In this document: positions 44,067 through 52,110 of the stretch, in pieces
Layout of the letters: each line of letters opens with the position of its first letter
Numbering within the stretch: position 1 is the stretch's first letter
Assembly: GCA_905147135.1 (NCBI GenBank)
Contig: LR990051.1
Location: 16,645,115 to 16,709,114, forward strand
Direction of reading: 5' to 3'
DNA from: Blastobasis lacticolella
Taxonomy: Eukaryota > Arthropoda > Insecta > Lepidoptera > Blastobasidae
DNA length: 64,000 bases
Notes under the pieces: generated by a model
What the model was told of the DNA's origin: nothing
Seen by the model: only the letters and a program-made list of their open reading frames with translations
The model's database searches: none
Made by a program: the position numbers and the translations under genes

Positions 44067-44262
44067 TTTAGTTTAGTTAGTTAATAAAATATTTATATCT
44101 TATAAGGGTTTAGTTTAGTATATTTTATATGTATTACTGTATATATTTTTGGTATTTAAGATGTAGGTATTAGTCCACTGTTGAACTTGATACTCCTCCA
44201 CATCAAGGCATTGTATTATGCCATAAGCCTCGAGGCGGGTTAAAGATAGATAGATACACTAA
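44067..44262 (+). repeat. 3' tail of the endonuclease-type LINE
   Basis: AT-rich UTR-like sequence ending in GATAGATAGATA. The last 60 bp (AAGCCTCGAGGCGGG region) may belong to another repeat. Confidence 0.4.
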
Positions 44263-44289
44263 TTATTGCACAAATAACAAAAAAATAAA

Positions 44290-44345
44290 ATTTAATAGGT
44301 CTTTTCGCTACAAGTGATCTCTTCCAGGCAACTCTTGTCTAGAAG
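44290..44345 (-). repeat. RTE-type LINE tail fragment
   Basis: AAGTGATCTCTTCCAGGCAA is the reverse complement of the GGAAGAGATCAC word in the tail at 28.63 kb. Confidence 0.5.
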
Positions 44346-44509
44346 GAGAAAAAAAAACATGAGTCAGACAAGTAACAAAAATAGCATTAATCAACAAAAA
44401 TTGCTTTAAAAAAGATCGTAGTATTTAAATCACTGTTGCCCATTTTCCATTCTATTGGAGTCCTATATTTCGTGATACATGTAGGACCCGTTTGTACTAT
44501 ATTTTGTGC

Positions 44510-44748
44510 TATGGCCGTGTGGTGTTCGGCAGAGTAGAATAGCACCAACTCCTTACACTTGTGGTTGTCGTAAAAGGCGACTCAAGTTTTCGAGGCAAAA
44601 TATCTAGTCTCTGTTTTCCATTGTTCTAAGGAACACTGTGATCGCCAACCCGCCTGCCAAGCGTAGAGATTATGGCAATAACATCCCTTTCATGGGAGAG
44701 GCCCTAAGTCCTGCAGTTGACTGTTATGGGATATGATGATGATGATTT
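44510..44748 (-). repeat. Family F dispersed repeat
   Basis: AGAGTAGAATAGCACCAACT, TAGAGATTATGGCAATAAC and CCTAAGTCCTGCAGTTGACT, then ATGATGATGAT. Confidence 0.65.
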
Positions 44749-45196
44749 CGTGCTAAATAGTGGATTGCCAAATAGCGGTCATTGATTTCTTGGTTAGTAC
44801 TAATTTGTAAGTGATGTTTAAATAGTCGTATTCGTTTTAATTTAATGAAATAGGACAGGATATTGCCGGTTCATGACCAAGGGGCTCGCTATTGCCATTT
44901 ATATGACATATCGTAGCTTCTATGATATCACATCTGTTTGCCTCCAATGGTGACTATCATTGACGTGGAGGAGGTTAAAATTACACAAAAAACTGTGATA
45001 GTAATCAAAACTGGCACAAATGGTCTTTCATACTTTCTGCTTCTTACTTTTATACTACATATTATATTCTATGCAGGGTTTGGTATAGGAAAATTATTCT
45101 CTGTGTATAAATTAGTGAAGTAACGAATATTCGCATTCGCATACGTATTTACAAATACATAGCGAATATTTAGTGAACATGAGCAAACATTTTTTT
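44749..45196. other. No gene recognised
   Basis: A 61-codon plus-strand frame (44938-45123) is hydrophobic in its second half but has no recognisable family. Confidence 0.4.
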
Positions 45197-45547
45197 TTAA
45201 TATGCTGTGGTGCACTCTTGTAAATTGAGAGGTGTTTGAAAGCCTTTTTTGTAGTCGTAAACTAGTAGAATTCGATTAAGACAAAGCGTTGCCATCTTTT
45301 TGTATTTTAGGTTATTGATCACATCAGACGTTAATTCGCAGGCCTTCATAATACATTCGTCGTTAATAAATAAAACTGCCAATAACTCACCATAGTACAC
45401 CACAACCACCACTGCATTATCATAAAACGTCGACACGTGTTTCCGTCTGCCACAGAGCATCCTCCGGAAACCGTTGCACGTAAGTAACCGACACCGAAAA
45501 CTGCGGAGGTTATATGCAAACTGAGAATGGTCGGTGTAGTGAGCCAT
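45197..45547 (-). CDS. Unidentified 116-codon frame
   Basis: Not recognised. A minus-strand frame is open from 45583; the first ATG is at 45547 (MAHYTDHSQFAYNLRSFRCR start), because the upstream 12 codons begin with TTG. It contains a basic, cysteine-containing patch (CRLLTCNGFRRMLCGRRKH, about residues 19-37) and a hydrophobic segment VVVVVYYGELLAVLFI (about 46-61). No signal peptide, no known catalytic motif. No neighbours suggest an operon or gene structure. It may be a remnant of a repeat or a chance frame. Confidence 0.15.
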   Translation of the reverse strand: MAHYTDHSQFAYNLRSFRCRLLTCNGFRRMLCGRRKHVSTFYDNAVVVVVYYGELLAVLFINDECIMKACELTSDVINNLKYKKMATLCLNRILLVYDYKKGFQTPLNLQECTTAY

Positions 45548-45583
45548 TAGGTGGGATAAAGCCAAATATTCCTTAATAAACAA

Positions 45584-45829
45584 TGTTTTTCACTTAGTTA
45601 TGCTGCGACAGTTTCTTGCACTTTCACACCTTCTTTCAAGAAGGATAAAATATAATGTAAAGTACAAACAGTATTTTGAACGTTTAATAAGGAAACAGTT
45701 TTATTCGTATTTGCGCATGCATTCAGAACTACCTAGGTATATAGTTTTCTTTAGGTATGTTATGTCTATAAGATGCTTTCCAGTTTAAAAACAAAATATT
45801 CGCTGTTTTTGTTTTATTTTATGTAAAGG
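45584..45829. other. No gene recognised
   Basis: Short spacer; a 62-codon frame (45600-45788) has no motif. Confidence 0.4.
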
Positions 45830-45912
45830 CAATACTGACGACCATATTGACGACGACAATATTGCAATATTGACGACGACAATATTGCAATACTGACGAC
45901 GACAATATTGAC
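45830..45912 (+). repeat. Short minisatellite
   Basis: About three copies of a 24-25-bp unit built from TGACGACGACAATATTGCAA, ending in GACAATATTGACGACCTGAG, where SINE B starts. SINE B itself begins GACGACCTGAG, so its start blends into the last unit. Confidence 0.8.
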
Positions 45913-46160
45913 GACCTGAGTGGTTCAATGGTCAACATGCCGATCTGCCACGCAAGAGGTCCTGGGTTCGATTCCCGGCCGGACAGAAATTAAAATGGTG
46001 AATTTTAATTTCTGTTACGGGTCTGGGGTTCTATGTATAATAAGTATGTATTTAAAAAGTATTTAAGTAGTATATTAGTTATCTGGCACCCATAGTACAA
46101 GCTTTGCTTAGTTTGGGGCTAGATGGTGCTGTGTGAATTTGTCCACGAATATTAAAAAAA
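45909..46160 (+). repeat. SINE B, full length
   Basis: GACGACCTGAGTGGTTCAAT, GATCTGCCACGCAAGAGG, B box GGGTTCGATTCCCGG, complete body, and TTTGTCCACGAATATT with an A-rich tail of about 25 bp. This is the best reference copy in the window. The head is close to tRNA-Gly(GCC); the downstream body shows it is a SINE. Confidence 0.9.
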
Positions 46161-46639
46161 AAATTAAAAAAAAAAAATTTTTCATTTCATTCATTCGTAT
46201 TCGCGACTATTGGCGGAAGATACTTGCATCCGCATTCGCTACCATGAATGTTAAAAAACACATTCATTTCGTCACTAGTATAAATACACACACACCTTTT
46301 TTGTTTATAATAACACTTTACATTATAGAAGATAAATTTAACTTAGTAGCGATTTAATCACGATTACCGAACGAAAAAACCTGTAAGTGAAGCTTTCGTA
46401 TCTACACATCGTATTGTTGACAGGAACCTCAAAAACACTTAAGAAGTGAACTGCAAAAGGACCAATTCTCGATTCAGAGTGTGCGAGAATCGGTCTCGGA
46501 AAGTGTTTATGGGCAAAAGCTTTCCAGGGTTGCCACACTTGCCACGCGGGAGTTTTTACTCCTTCACCTTTTTACCTGGTGTTGCCAGCAAAGTTTTTAG
46601 TGCACTACCTCGGGAGCCGGACGCTGTTTTTGTTGACTT
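46161..46639. other. No gene recognised
   Basis: The 112-codon frame at 46446-46784 enters a reversed LINE tail and is not supportable. Confidence 0.45.
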
Positions 46640-46812
46640 TTATAATGTTATACGGCAGACAAACCAGGCAAGCGGGACACCTTATGGAAAGTGGTCACCG
46701 CCACCTATGGACATCAGCAACAGCAGGGGAGTCACTAATGCGTTGCCCGCCTCTGAAGGGTCCTCTAATATTCCTCTTAAATGATCCTATTTCATAGTCC
46801 AAAGGACACACT
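46640..46812 (-). repeat. Family J LINE 3' end
   Basis: Minus strand: TATACGGCAGACAAACCAGG, AAGTGGTCACCGCCACCTAT, CTAATGCGTTGCCCGCCTC, then TCATAGTCCAAAGGACACA, the reverse of the VFP-DYD segment. Confidence 0.6.
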
Positions 46813-46863
46813 GTGACTTGTTTGTATTGTAACTTTTTAGTGGACAAATATTATATAAAAATC

Positions 46864-47520
46864 TTTATCTATACTCATAGCGTAATGTTCCAATTACATA
46901 TTCGAAAACAGTCGTTTAAGGATACACTTTTTTCAAGCCAGTCAATAAAATTTAAAAAAAATACTTTTCGATACAGCATTTCCCATAGGTACTATTTTCA
47001 TTACAGCTGTATCGTAAAATAACTTTTTAATCATTATGCAACACTTATATTTTTTAAATTCTCGTCTGGCGCCCGGACACGGTCAAATGTAGGCTGAATA
47101 CCTAGATGCCTTTAACAAATTTAAATTTTCCTGTTTATATTCTGTGTAATTATTTTCCCGCTAAACAAAATATTTTTTGTAATTGTTGTAATTTGTGTTT
47201 GTGAATGTTTTTCTTGTTTTAAGCAAATAAATAGATAAATGTGAATGTAGTAAAGTGAATTTACCGCCGCTTGATATCCTCGACGCGTAGATATAACAGA
47301 ACTGACTCGCAACTTACTACCAGCAAAGTTGAGAAAACTATAGGTACGATATTTTAACATAAAAATATGAGTGTAGATAAAGTAGTGTATGCAACTGCAT
47401 ATAATTAGGTATTAAAACACTCGTGTCATACTATTATCATACTCGGCTACGCCTCGTATGATAAACAGACACTCATGTTTTAATACCCCCTTTTATATGA
47501 CAGTTGCATAAACTAGTATT
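46864..47520 (+). mobile_element. Family S 660-bp repeat, copy 1
   Basis: Matches 60994-61656 end to end at about 90% identity, starting TTATCTATACTCATAGCG. It ends with an imperfect inverted repeat of about 60-bp arms (47385-47513): GTATTAAAACACTCGTG against its near complement before ATGTTTTAATACCCCC, loop around GGCTACG. No reading frame conserved between copies. Non-autonomous element of unknown class. Confidence 0.75.
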
Positions 47521-47893
47521 AAGACGAACCGGAAAAGTGGGTAGTAGAGAAAGTTTTGGGCACTGCTCTCAAAACTCTCGAAATATGGTCTCATCGAGGG
47601 GCTATGCAGGTGGGTCCAGTATTATGTCTAGACGGAGTATCCTAGCCGTCGTCAATAGATGCAGCTCCAATCCCAAGAAGAACAATGCTGGAGTATCTCA
47701 AGTTTCAGTGCTGTCTCTTCTCCCATGTTTCATGTTCATGTCAATGACATGCTGAATATCACAAGTATTCAGTGATATGCAGTTTATGTGGTTATTACAT
47801 TTGTGAATTTCCCTCGTTCTAAGCGAATTGGATTTGTGTCAGATATAGAACACTCCTTGAACCAAGTAGCGCAATGGGTCGGACTAAACTTTC
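47521..47893 (+). pseudogene. LINE reverse transcriptase core fragment
   Basis: Frames with shifts read AGVSQVSVLSLLPCF and HVNDML, a decayed form of the GVPQGS-LSP-LF---INDM motif B of non-LTR reverse transcriptases. Then come ITSIQ*YAVYV (where the YADD box should be) and LNQVAQWVGLN. The catalytic DD box is lost and a stop is present. It faces the family I remnant on the opposite strand. Confidence 0.65.
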
Positions 47894-47904
47894 TTTTTTA
47901 TTTT

Positions 47905-48264
47905 AGACTAGCCATGCAATTGACTGCCATTACACCGGGTGGTAAGTGACGATGCGGCTGAAGATGAAGCATACCTGTCTAGGAATAGTTTATTCACTTC
48001 AGCTTTGAAGGCGTTCAGATTATACTGATCAGGGAACACACTAGCAAGCAACGTGTTCCATTCCTTAGCCGTCCGCATTATAAAGTTTATTATTGTAAAT
48101 TTGATCGAACTTAACTCCTGTAAGACAGAAACATTCATCTTTTCTGCCAAATGGTATTCTTTTGTCATGGTAGAAATCGTAGTTCCAAGACATGTCCCTG
48201 TTTTCCCCTCTTGACTTTGTGCAGCGCCGCGTCGTATGAATTGTCGACGATTCCACAATAACAA
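47905..48264 (-). pseudogene. LINE ORF2 C-terminal remnant (family I)
   Basis: A 118-codon minus-strand frame. Residues about 60-75 read IINFIMRTAKEWNTLLASVF and residues 80-100 YNLNAFKAEVNKLFL, the C-terminal signature of a CR1/Jockey-group element. The upstream half (residues 1-55) matches the linker preceding it less clearly. No catalytic domain; 5'-truncated. Confidence 0.65.
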
Positions 48265-48531
48265 GCAAAGTAAATAAGATCTATTCTCTGGCTCGTATTA
48301 TTATATTGTTTGAAACAAATATTCTCTGGTTGTTCGAAGGTACTTTGGTTCTCTGTAAATGAAAATGAAAATGAAAAAGTATTTATTGAATTAGGATTAC
48401 GTTAATTAATCTCTTTTCAAAAGTCAAAAATCAAACGGAAAACAAAGGGAAGTTAAGGGAGCTCATCCGAGCTGTACAGTGTGGTCTATACTGCCTATAG
48501 AATGGCGAATGTTCTGACGTATTTTTCGATT
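48265..48531. other. No gene recognised
   Basis: AT-rich, with a short ATGAAAATGAAAATGAAAA tract near 48358. Confidence 0.45.
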
Positions 48532-48751
48532 TGTAGGCTTATTACGTAACTCTGGTGCTGGCAATTCTCTCATTTCTTTGATTGAAATTGTCACTTTTGC
48601 GATTACGTATCATTGATTTGATAGTTTCAGTTTAATACAATGGAACTTTATTAGCAACTGAACCCATGGAATCGATGATACGTAATCGCAAAAGTAACAA
48701 TTTCAATCATTGGAATCAATGAATTGTTAGCAACAGAGTTACGTCCACAGC
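48532..48751. mobile_element. Family G MITE-like element, compact copy
   Basis: Inverted ends of about 80 bp: ATTACGTAACTCTGGTGCTG at the left against CAACAGAGTTACGTCC at the right. Inner CACTTTTGCGATTACGTATC and GATACGTAATCGCAAAAGTA mirror each other. Central loop about 60 bp. No coding capacity; superfamily open. Confidence 0.8.
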
Positions 48752-49447
48752 ACCATACCCACATAAAACCACACATCGCGAGCTGGGCGTCGTGTTGGTA
48801 TCCCGTTAGTTAGAAATAACCCAGCCAAAGTATTTGTTTTGGATAAGACATTTAATGCTTCATGACGTATATTATAGACGCTCCTGGTGTTCCTGGTGGC
48901 AGCGATGACCAATCATAACCACGCGGCCCGCTTGAAAAAAATAAATGATTTGATTTTAACATACTATGTTTTGACGTAATAAGTGAACGCGGAACGTTAT
49001 TGTAGTTTTTTAAACATTCTTACGAAGTCTACTGTTACATAATCATAATTCTAAATGCGGACATCTATTCTAATATAAGATATTACAAAATAATGGAATG
49101 CAATACAAACACACTGCTGATATTATTATTATCAAATACAGTCCAAACCAGGAACACAAAAGGCAGCTTTATTTGAATGCATAAATTTATACCAATGATT
49201 ATTCACGGTTGAAATTAAACGAGCCATACCTACACCCAAATTAGAACGAAGCGATACAAGTTAACCGCATCTCCCCAGGGTAATTAGTCCCGTCTCTGTC
49301 ATTAACTAAAATTACAGTATAAATTGTGCAGGTATTATTGTAGAGCCATTGTATGGTACGTATTTCATTACGCGATAGATCTCTGGTGCGGTTTTGTGAG
49401 CCTTTTGTATGAATGCGTTTATATAAATTAAATACGTTCTTTCAGAA
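48752..49447. other. No gene recognised
   Basis: AT-rich, no assignable feature. Confidence 0.5.
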
Positions 49448-49625
49448 GTCATTTGTATGTATGTATGTATGTAAACTCTTTATTGCAATTAAAAAGAAAC
49501 ACAGTAGTGAGAAAAATATCATTTTACAAAGCAAAGGCGGGCTTATCTCACAATGGGATTTCTTCCAGCCATCCTTAGACCCTCTGAAAGGAGATTTAAA
49601 GAGCGGTGGAGGCAATATTGAGCAC
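49448..49625 (-). repeat. RTE-type LINE tail
   Basis: TGTATGTATGTATGTATGTA (tandem tail), AAACTCTTTATTGCAATTAA, AAGGCGGGCTTATCTCACAA and GGATTTCTTCCAGCCATCC. On the minus strand this is the GGAAGA-ATC...GATAAG-CCGCC...AATAAAGAG tail of the RTE family at 28.63 kb. Confidence 0.65.
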
Positions 49626-49696
49626 TTATAACTAAATTACTTTTATTTTACAGGTATTAATTAACTTAAACAATAGACATTAATTTATCTATAATT

Positions 49697-50509
49697 TTGA
49701 ACATAGCAAATATATTCCAAGTTCCAGCTATTACCGCTGCAGTTACTACCCCCTCGCCTTCCGGTTTGGACTCGGTGTCTTTGTCCACGGTATTCCAGGA
49801 GATTTTGGCTATCAAGAAACAGCTAGTCGATCTTCCAGCACTATTCGAAGATATTAAAGGCATTAAAAGTGATATAGCCGACCTTAAGTTAGCCACTGAA
49901 TTTTACGGTTCAACTCTTGACGAACACAATGGCAGAATTTCGGTGTTGGAGGATAAGATCTCTGGGATGAAGTCATTGGAGGAGACCTTGAGTGTTACCT
50001 TGGCAGAGGTTGCTGGATTGAAATCTGAAATTGCCGACAGGGACCAGCGATCCAGGTTAAACAATGTGGAGATAAGAGGTGTACCAACAAGAAAATCCGA
50101 AAATCTCTTAACAGTTGCGCAGAATATCGGTAAAGCCATTAGCTGCGATCTTCATAGATCTGACATAAATTACATCGCTAGAGTTCCTATTCACAACTCT
50201 AATAAGAAGTCTATTGTCGTGACATTCCACAATAGATATCATAAAGAAGATTTCGTCGCCGCCGCCCGTGCTTGTAAGAAGCTGTCTACATTCGACGTTC
50301 TTGGCGCTGGTGATACTAGCCAGAGAATCTATGTTAACGATCATTTAACTCCGCACAACAAGCAGCTGTTAACAAAGACGAAGGCTATAGCAAAAGAAAA
50401 AGAATACCAATTTGTTTGGGTTAAATACTGTAAGATCCACGTGAGAAAGAACGATTCTTCTAGGATTATTATCATAAAGAAGGATGGAGATTTAAACAAA
50501 TTACCGTAA
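49697..50509 (+). CDS. LINE ORF1 RNA-binding protein, N-truncated
   Basis: 270 codons, opening with TTG; an in-frame TAA lies 30 bp upstream and the first ATG is at codon 91, so the native start is missing. Residues about 30-118 are a heptad-like coiled coil. Residues about 113-200 (DQRSRLNNVEIRGVP onward) resemble the RRM-like part of L1-type ORF1. Residues about 208-268 (QRIYVNDHLTPHNKQLL, then KYCKIHVRK) resemble the C-terminal domain of the baculovirus FP protein family, which is shared with insect LINE ORF1 proteins. Expected role: trimerise and coat the element RNA. Many lepidopteran ORF1 proteins carry an N-terminal zinc or PHD-like finger; none is seen here. Confidence 0.8.
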   Translation: MNIANIFQVPAITAAVTTPSPSGLDSVSLSTVFQEILAIKKQLVDLPALFEDIKGIKSDIADLKLATEFYGSTLDEHNGRISVLEDKISGMKSLEETLSVTLAEVAGLKSEIADRDQRSRLNNVEIRGVPTRKSENLLTVAQNIGKAISCDLHRSDINYIARVPIHNSNKKSIVVTFHNRYHKEDFVAAARACKKLSTFDVLGAGDTSQRIYVNDHLTPHNKQLLTKTKAIAKEKEYQFVWVKYCKIHVRKNDSSRIIIIKKDGDLNKLP

Positions 50510-50616
50510 AGCGTATCTCATTTTGCTTGCTTCTATTTTGCTTACTTGTATTTGTTGTAATCACTAATTTAAATGTTTTAATAATCGTTCTTTACCGCAC
50601 TAACTCACAACCTAAA

Positions 50617-50934
50617 ATGTTGCGCATACCTGGCTTATTGCACCGCCTTACTAACTTGACCGCACATCGCTTTGCTATTCAACGCTTCCTGCACTTTTTA
50701 TCTATTTCTTTCGCACTGCCTATTGAATTGTATTATGCCGCGCTCGCTCGCACTTGCATGGTACCGTTCTATGTCTGTTTGCGCTCGCGCAGTTTATTTA
50801 TTTTCGATGAATTTTTAGATCCTTGTTACAATGGAAGTTTTAACTTAAAATGGGAGGTTACTTTAATGAAATGTTGGTTTTTAGTGGGCTTTTTCTTATG
50901 TTACGCCTTTAAATGGCTTCTAATCGTAAGTTAA
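50617..50934 (+). CDS. Small frame bridging ORF1 and ORF2
   Basis: Not recognised. A 105-codon frame with an ATG at 50617 (open from 50527) fills the gap between ORF1 and ORF2 and ends 22 bp inside ORF2, past its ATG at 50913. It is hydrophobic at both ends (FLHFLSISFALPIELYY and CWFLVGFFLCYAFKWLLIV could span a membrane). It may be chance. The overlap could allow termination-reinitiation onto ORF2, a mechanism established for SART1-type LINEs, but this is inference. Confidence 0.25.
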   Translation: MLRIPGLLHRLTNLTAHRFAIQRFLHFLSISFALPIELYYAALARTCMVPFYVCLRSRSLFIFDEFLDPCYNGSFNLKWEVTLMKCWFLVGFFLCYAFKWLLIVS

Positions 50935-52088
50935 GTGTTTATTATCAGAACGCTAGGGGCTTGCGAACTAAATCAGCAATCTTTTATCGTAGCCATTGTT
51001 TGAGAAACTATGATATAATTATAATTACCGAAACCTGGTTGCTGGAGGGAATTTTGGACGCGGAATTCTTTGACGATAGGTATGTTGTCTGGCGGAGAGA
51101 TCGCGATTATACAAAAACGAAACAGAGGTACGGTGGTGGTGTTCTTATTGCTACTCGTAAAAAATTAACTGTCATACCTCAACCTGCCTTCCACTGCAGT
51201 GCCGAGGATCTCTGGTTGACGGTTTGCCTAAAGGGTATTCGTGCAGCAGATACAGTTAATCTGCATATCTGTGTAGTTTACTTATGTAAACAGAATCTTG
51301 GCTTTTCATTTTCGCAACAACTGCATAACTTCTTAAATAATTTAGAATTAGTGGTTAATGGACATTGTGACAGTAATTTTATCATTGCCGGGGACTTTAA
51401 TATGAGTAACATTACATGGTCAACTTCTACGGACGAAGGCTCCTGCGACCCTTCTAATTACACCACCAGTGATGAGTTGCTCCTAATTGATACCATTAAC
51501 TCACTGAATTTATCACAGTATAATAACATTAAAAATAGTTATGGGAAAACGCTGGACCTGTTGCTCGCGTCAACTAAATTGGTGGTCTCGGACTGTAGTG
51601 ACGACCCTCTTGTCCCTGTTGATCCACACCATGGTGCTCTCACTTGTGAAATCTCCTTTGTTATCCATGAGTACCTGGATCGATCTAAATATACTAAATA
51701 CCTATATGACAAAGGAGATTACGAGTCTATAAACAAGGAGATATTGAGTGTGGATTGGATTGATGAGCTGGGTCGTCGTTCATTGGAGGATGCTACCTCA
51801 TTTTTTTATGACGTTTTTGCGCGTCTAAGGGATACTTATGTCTCTTCGACATTAGTTTCAAATAAATCGTATCCAAAATGGTATTCTAAAGCATTAATCA
51901 AAGCGATTAAGGAAAAACGTAAGTATTTAATAAAATTTAGGAACTATGGTAACCGGTCCGATGAGCTTTGTTATAAGTTACTACGTGACAGAGTCAGAAC
52001 ACTGGAGGCATCTTGTTACTGTAATTATATTCAGTTAGTCGAAAATTCCATAAGGGAAAACCCTAAATTTTTTTTGGTCATATTTTAA
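50913..52088 (+). CDS. LINE ORF2, endonuclease part
   Basis: 391 codons from a true ATG to a TAA created by a frameshift. An APE-type endonuclease occupies residues about 8-250. Visible catalytic positions: N13 (YYQNARGL), E40 (ITETWL), Y123 (VVYL), D161 and N163 (AGDFN), D215 (GKTLDLLL) and H239/H240 (DPHH). RYGGGVLIA at 72-80 is the usual glycine loop. It would nick the genomic target before reverse transcription. Residues 260-385 are the linker leading to the reverse transcriptase. The frame is lost at eight T (52068-52075): with seven T it runs straight on into the next entry. Confidence 0.9.
   Translation: MASNRKLSVYYQNARGLRTKSAIFYRSHCLRNYDIIIITETWLLEGILDAEFFDDRYVVWRRDRDYTKTKQRYGGGVLIATRKKLTVIPQPAFHCSAEDLWLTVCLKGIRAADTVNLHICVVYLCKQNLGFSFSQQLHNFLNNLELVVNGHCDSNFIIAGDFNMSNITWSTSTDEGSCDPSNYTTSDELLLIDTINSLNLSQYNNIKNSYGKTLDLLLASTKLVVSDCSDDPLVPVDPHHGALTCEISFVIHEYLDRSKYTKYLYDKGDYESINKEILSVDWIDELGRRSLEDATSFFYDVFARLRDTYVSSTLVSNKSYPKWYSKALIKAIKEKRKYLIKFRNYGNRSDELCYKLLRDRVRTLEASCYCNYIQLVENSIRENPKFFLVIF
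52068..52075 (+). other. T8 homopolymer with frameshift
   Basis: Eight T between CCCTAAA and GGTCA. The reading frame before it ends in TAA 14 bp later; the frame after it continues the protein. One base too many is the simplest reading. A sequencing error or a slippery site are alternatives. Confidence 0.85.
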
Positions 52089-52110
52089 GTCTAAATCGAA
52101 GAATAACGTA

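Noticed and set aside
46446..46784. 112-codon plus-strand frame
   Set aside because: Its second half is the family J LINE tail read on the wrong strand.
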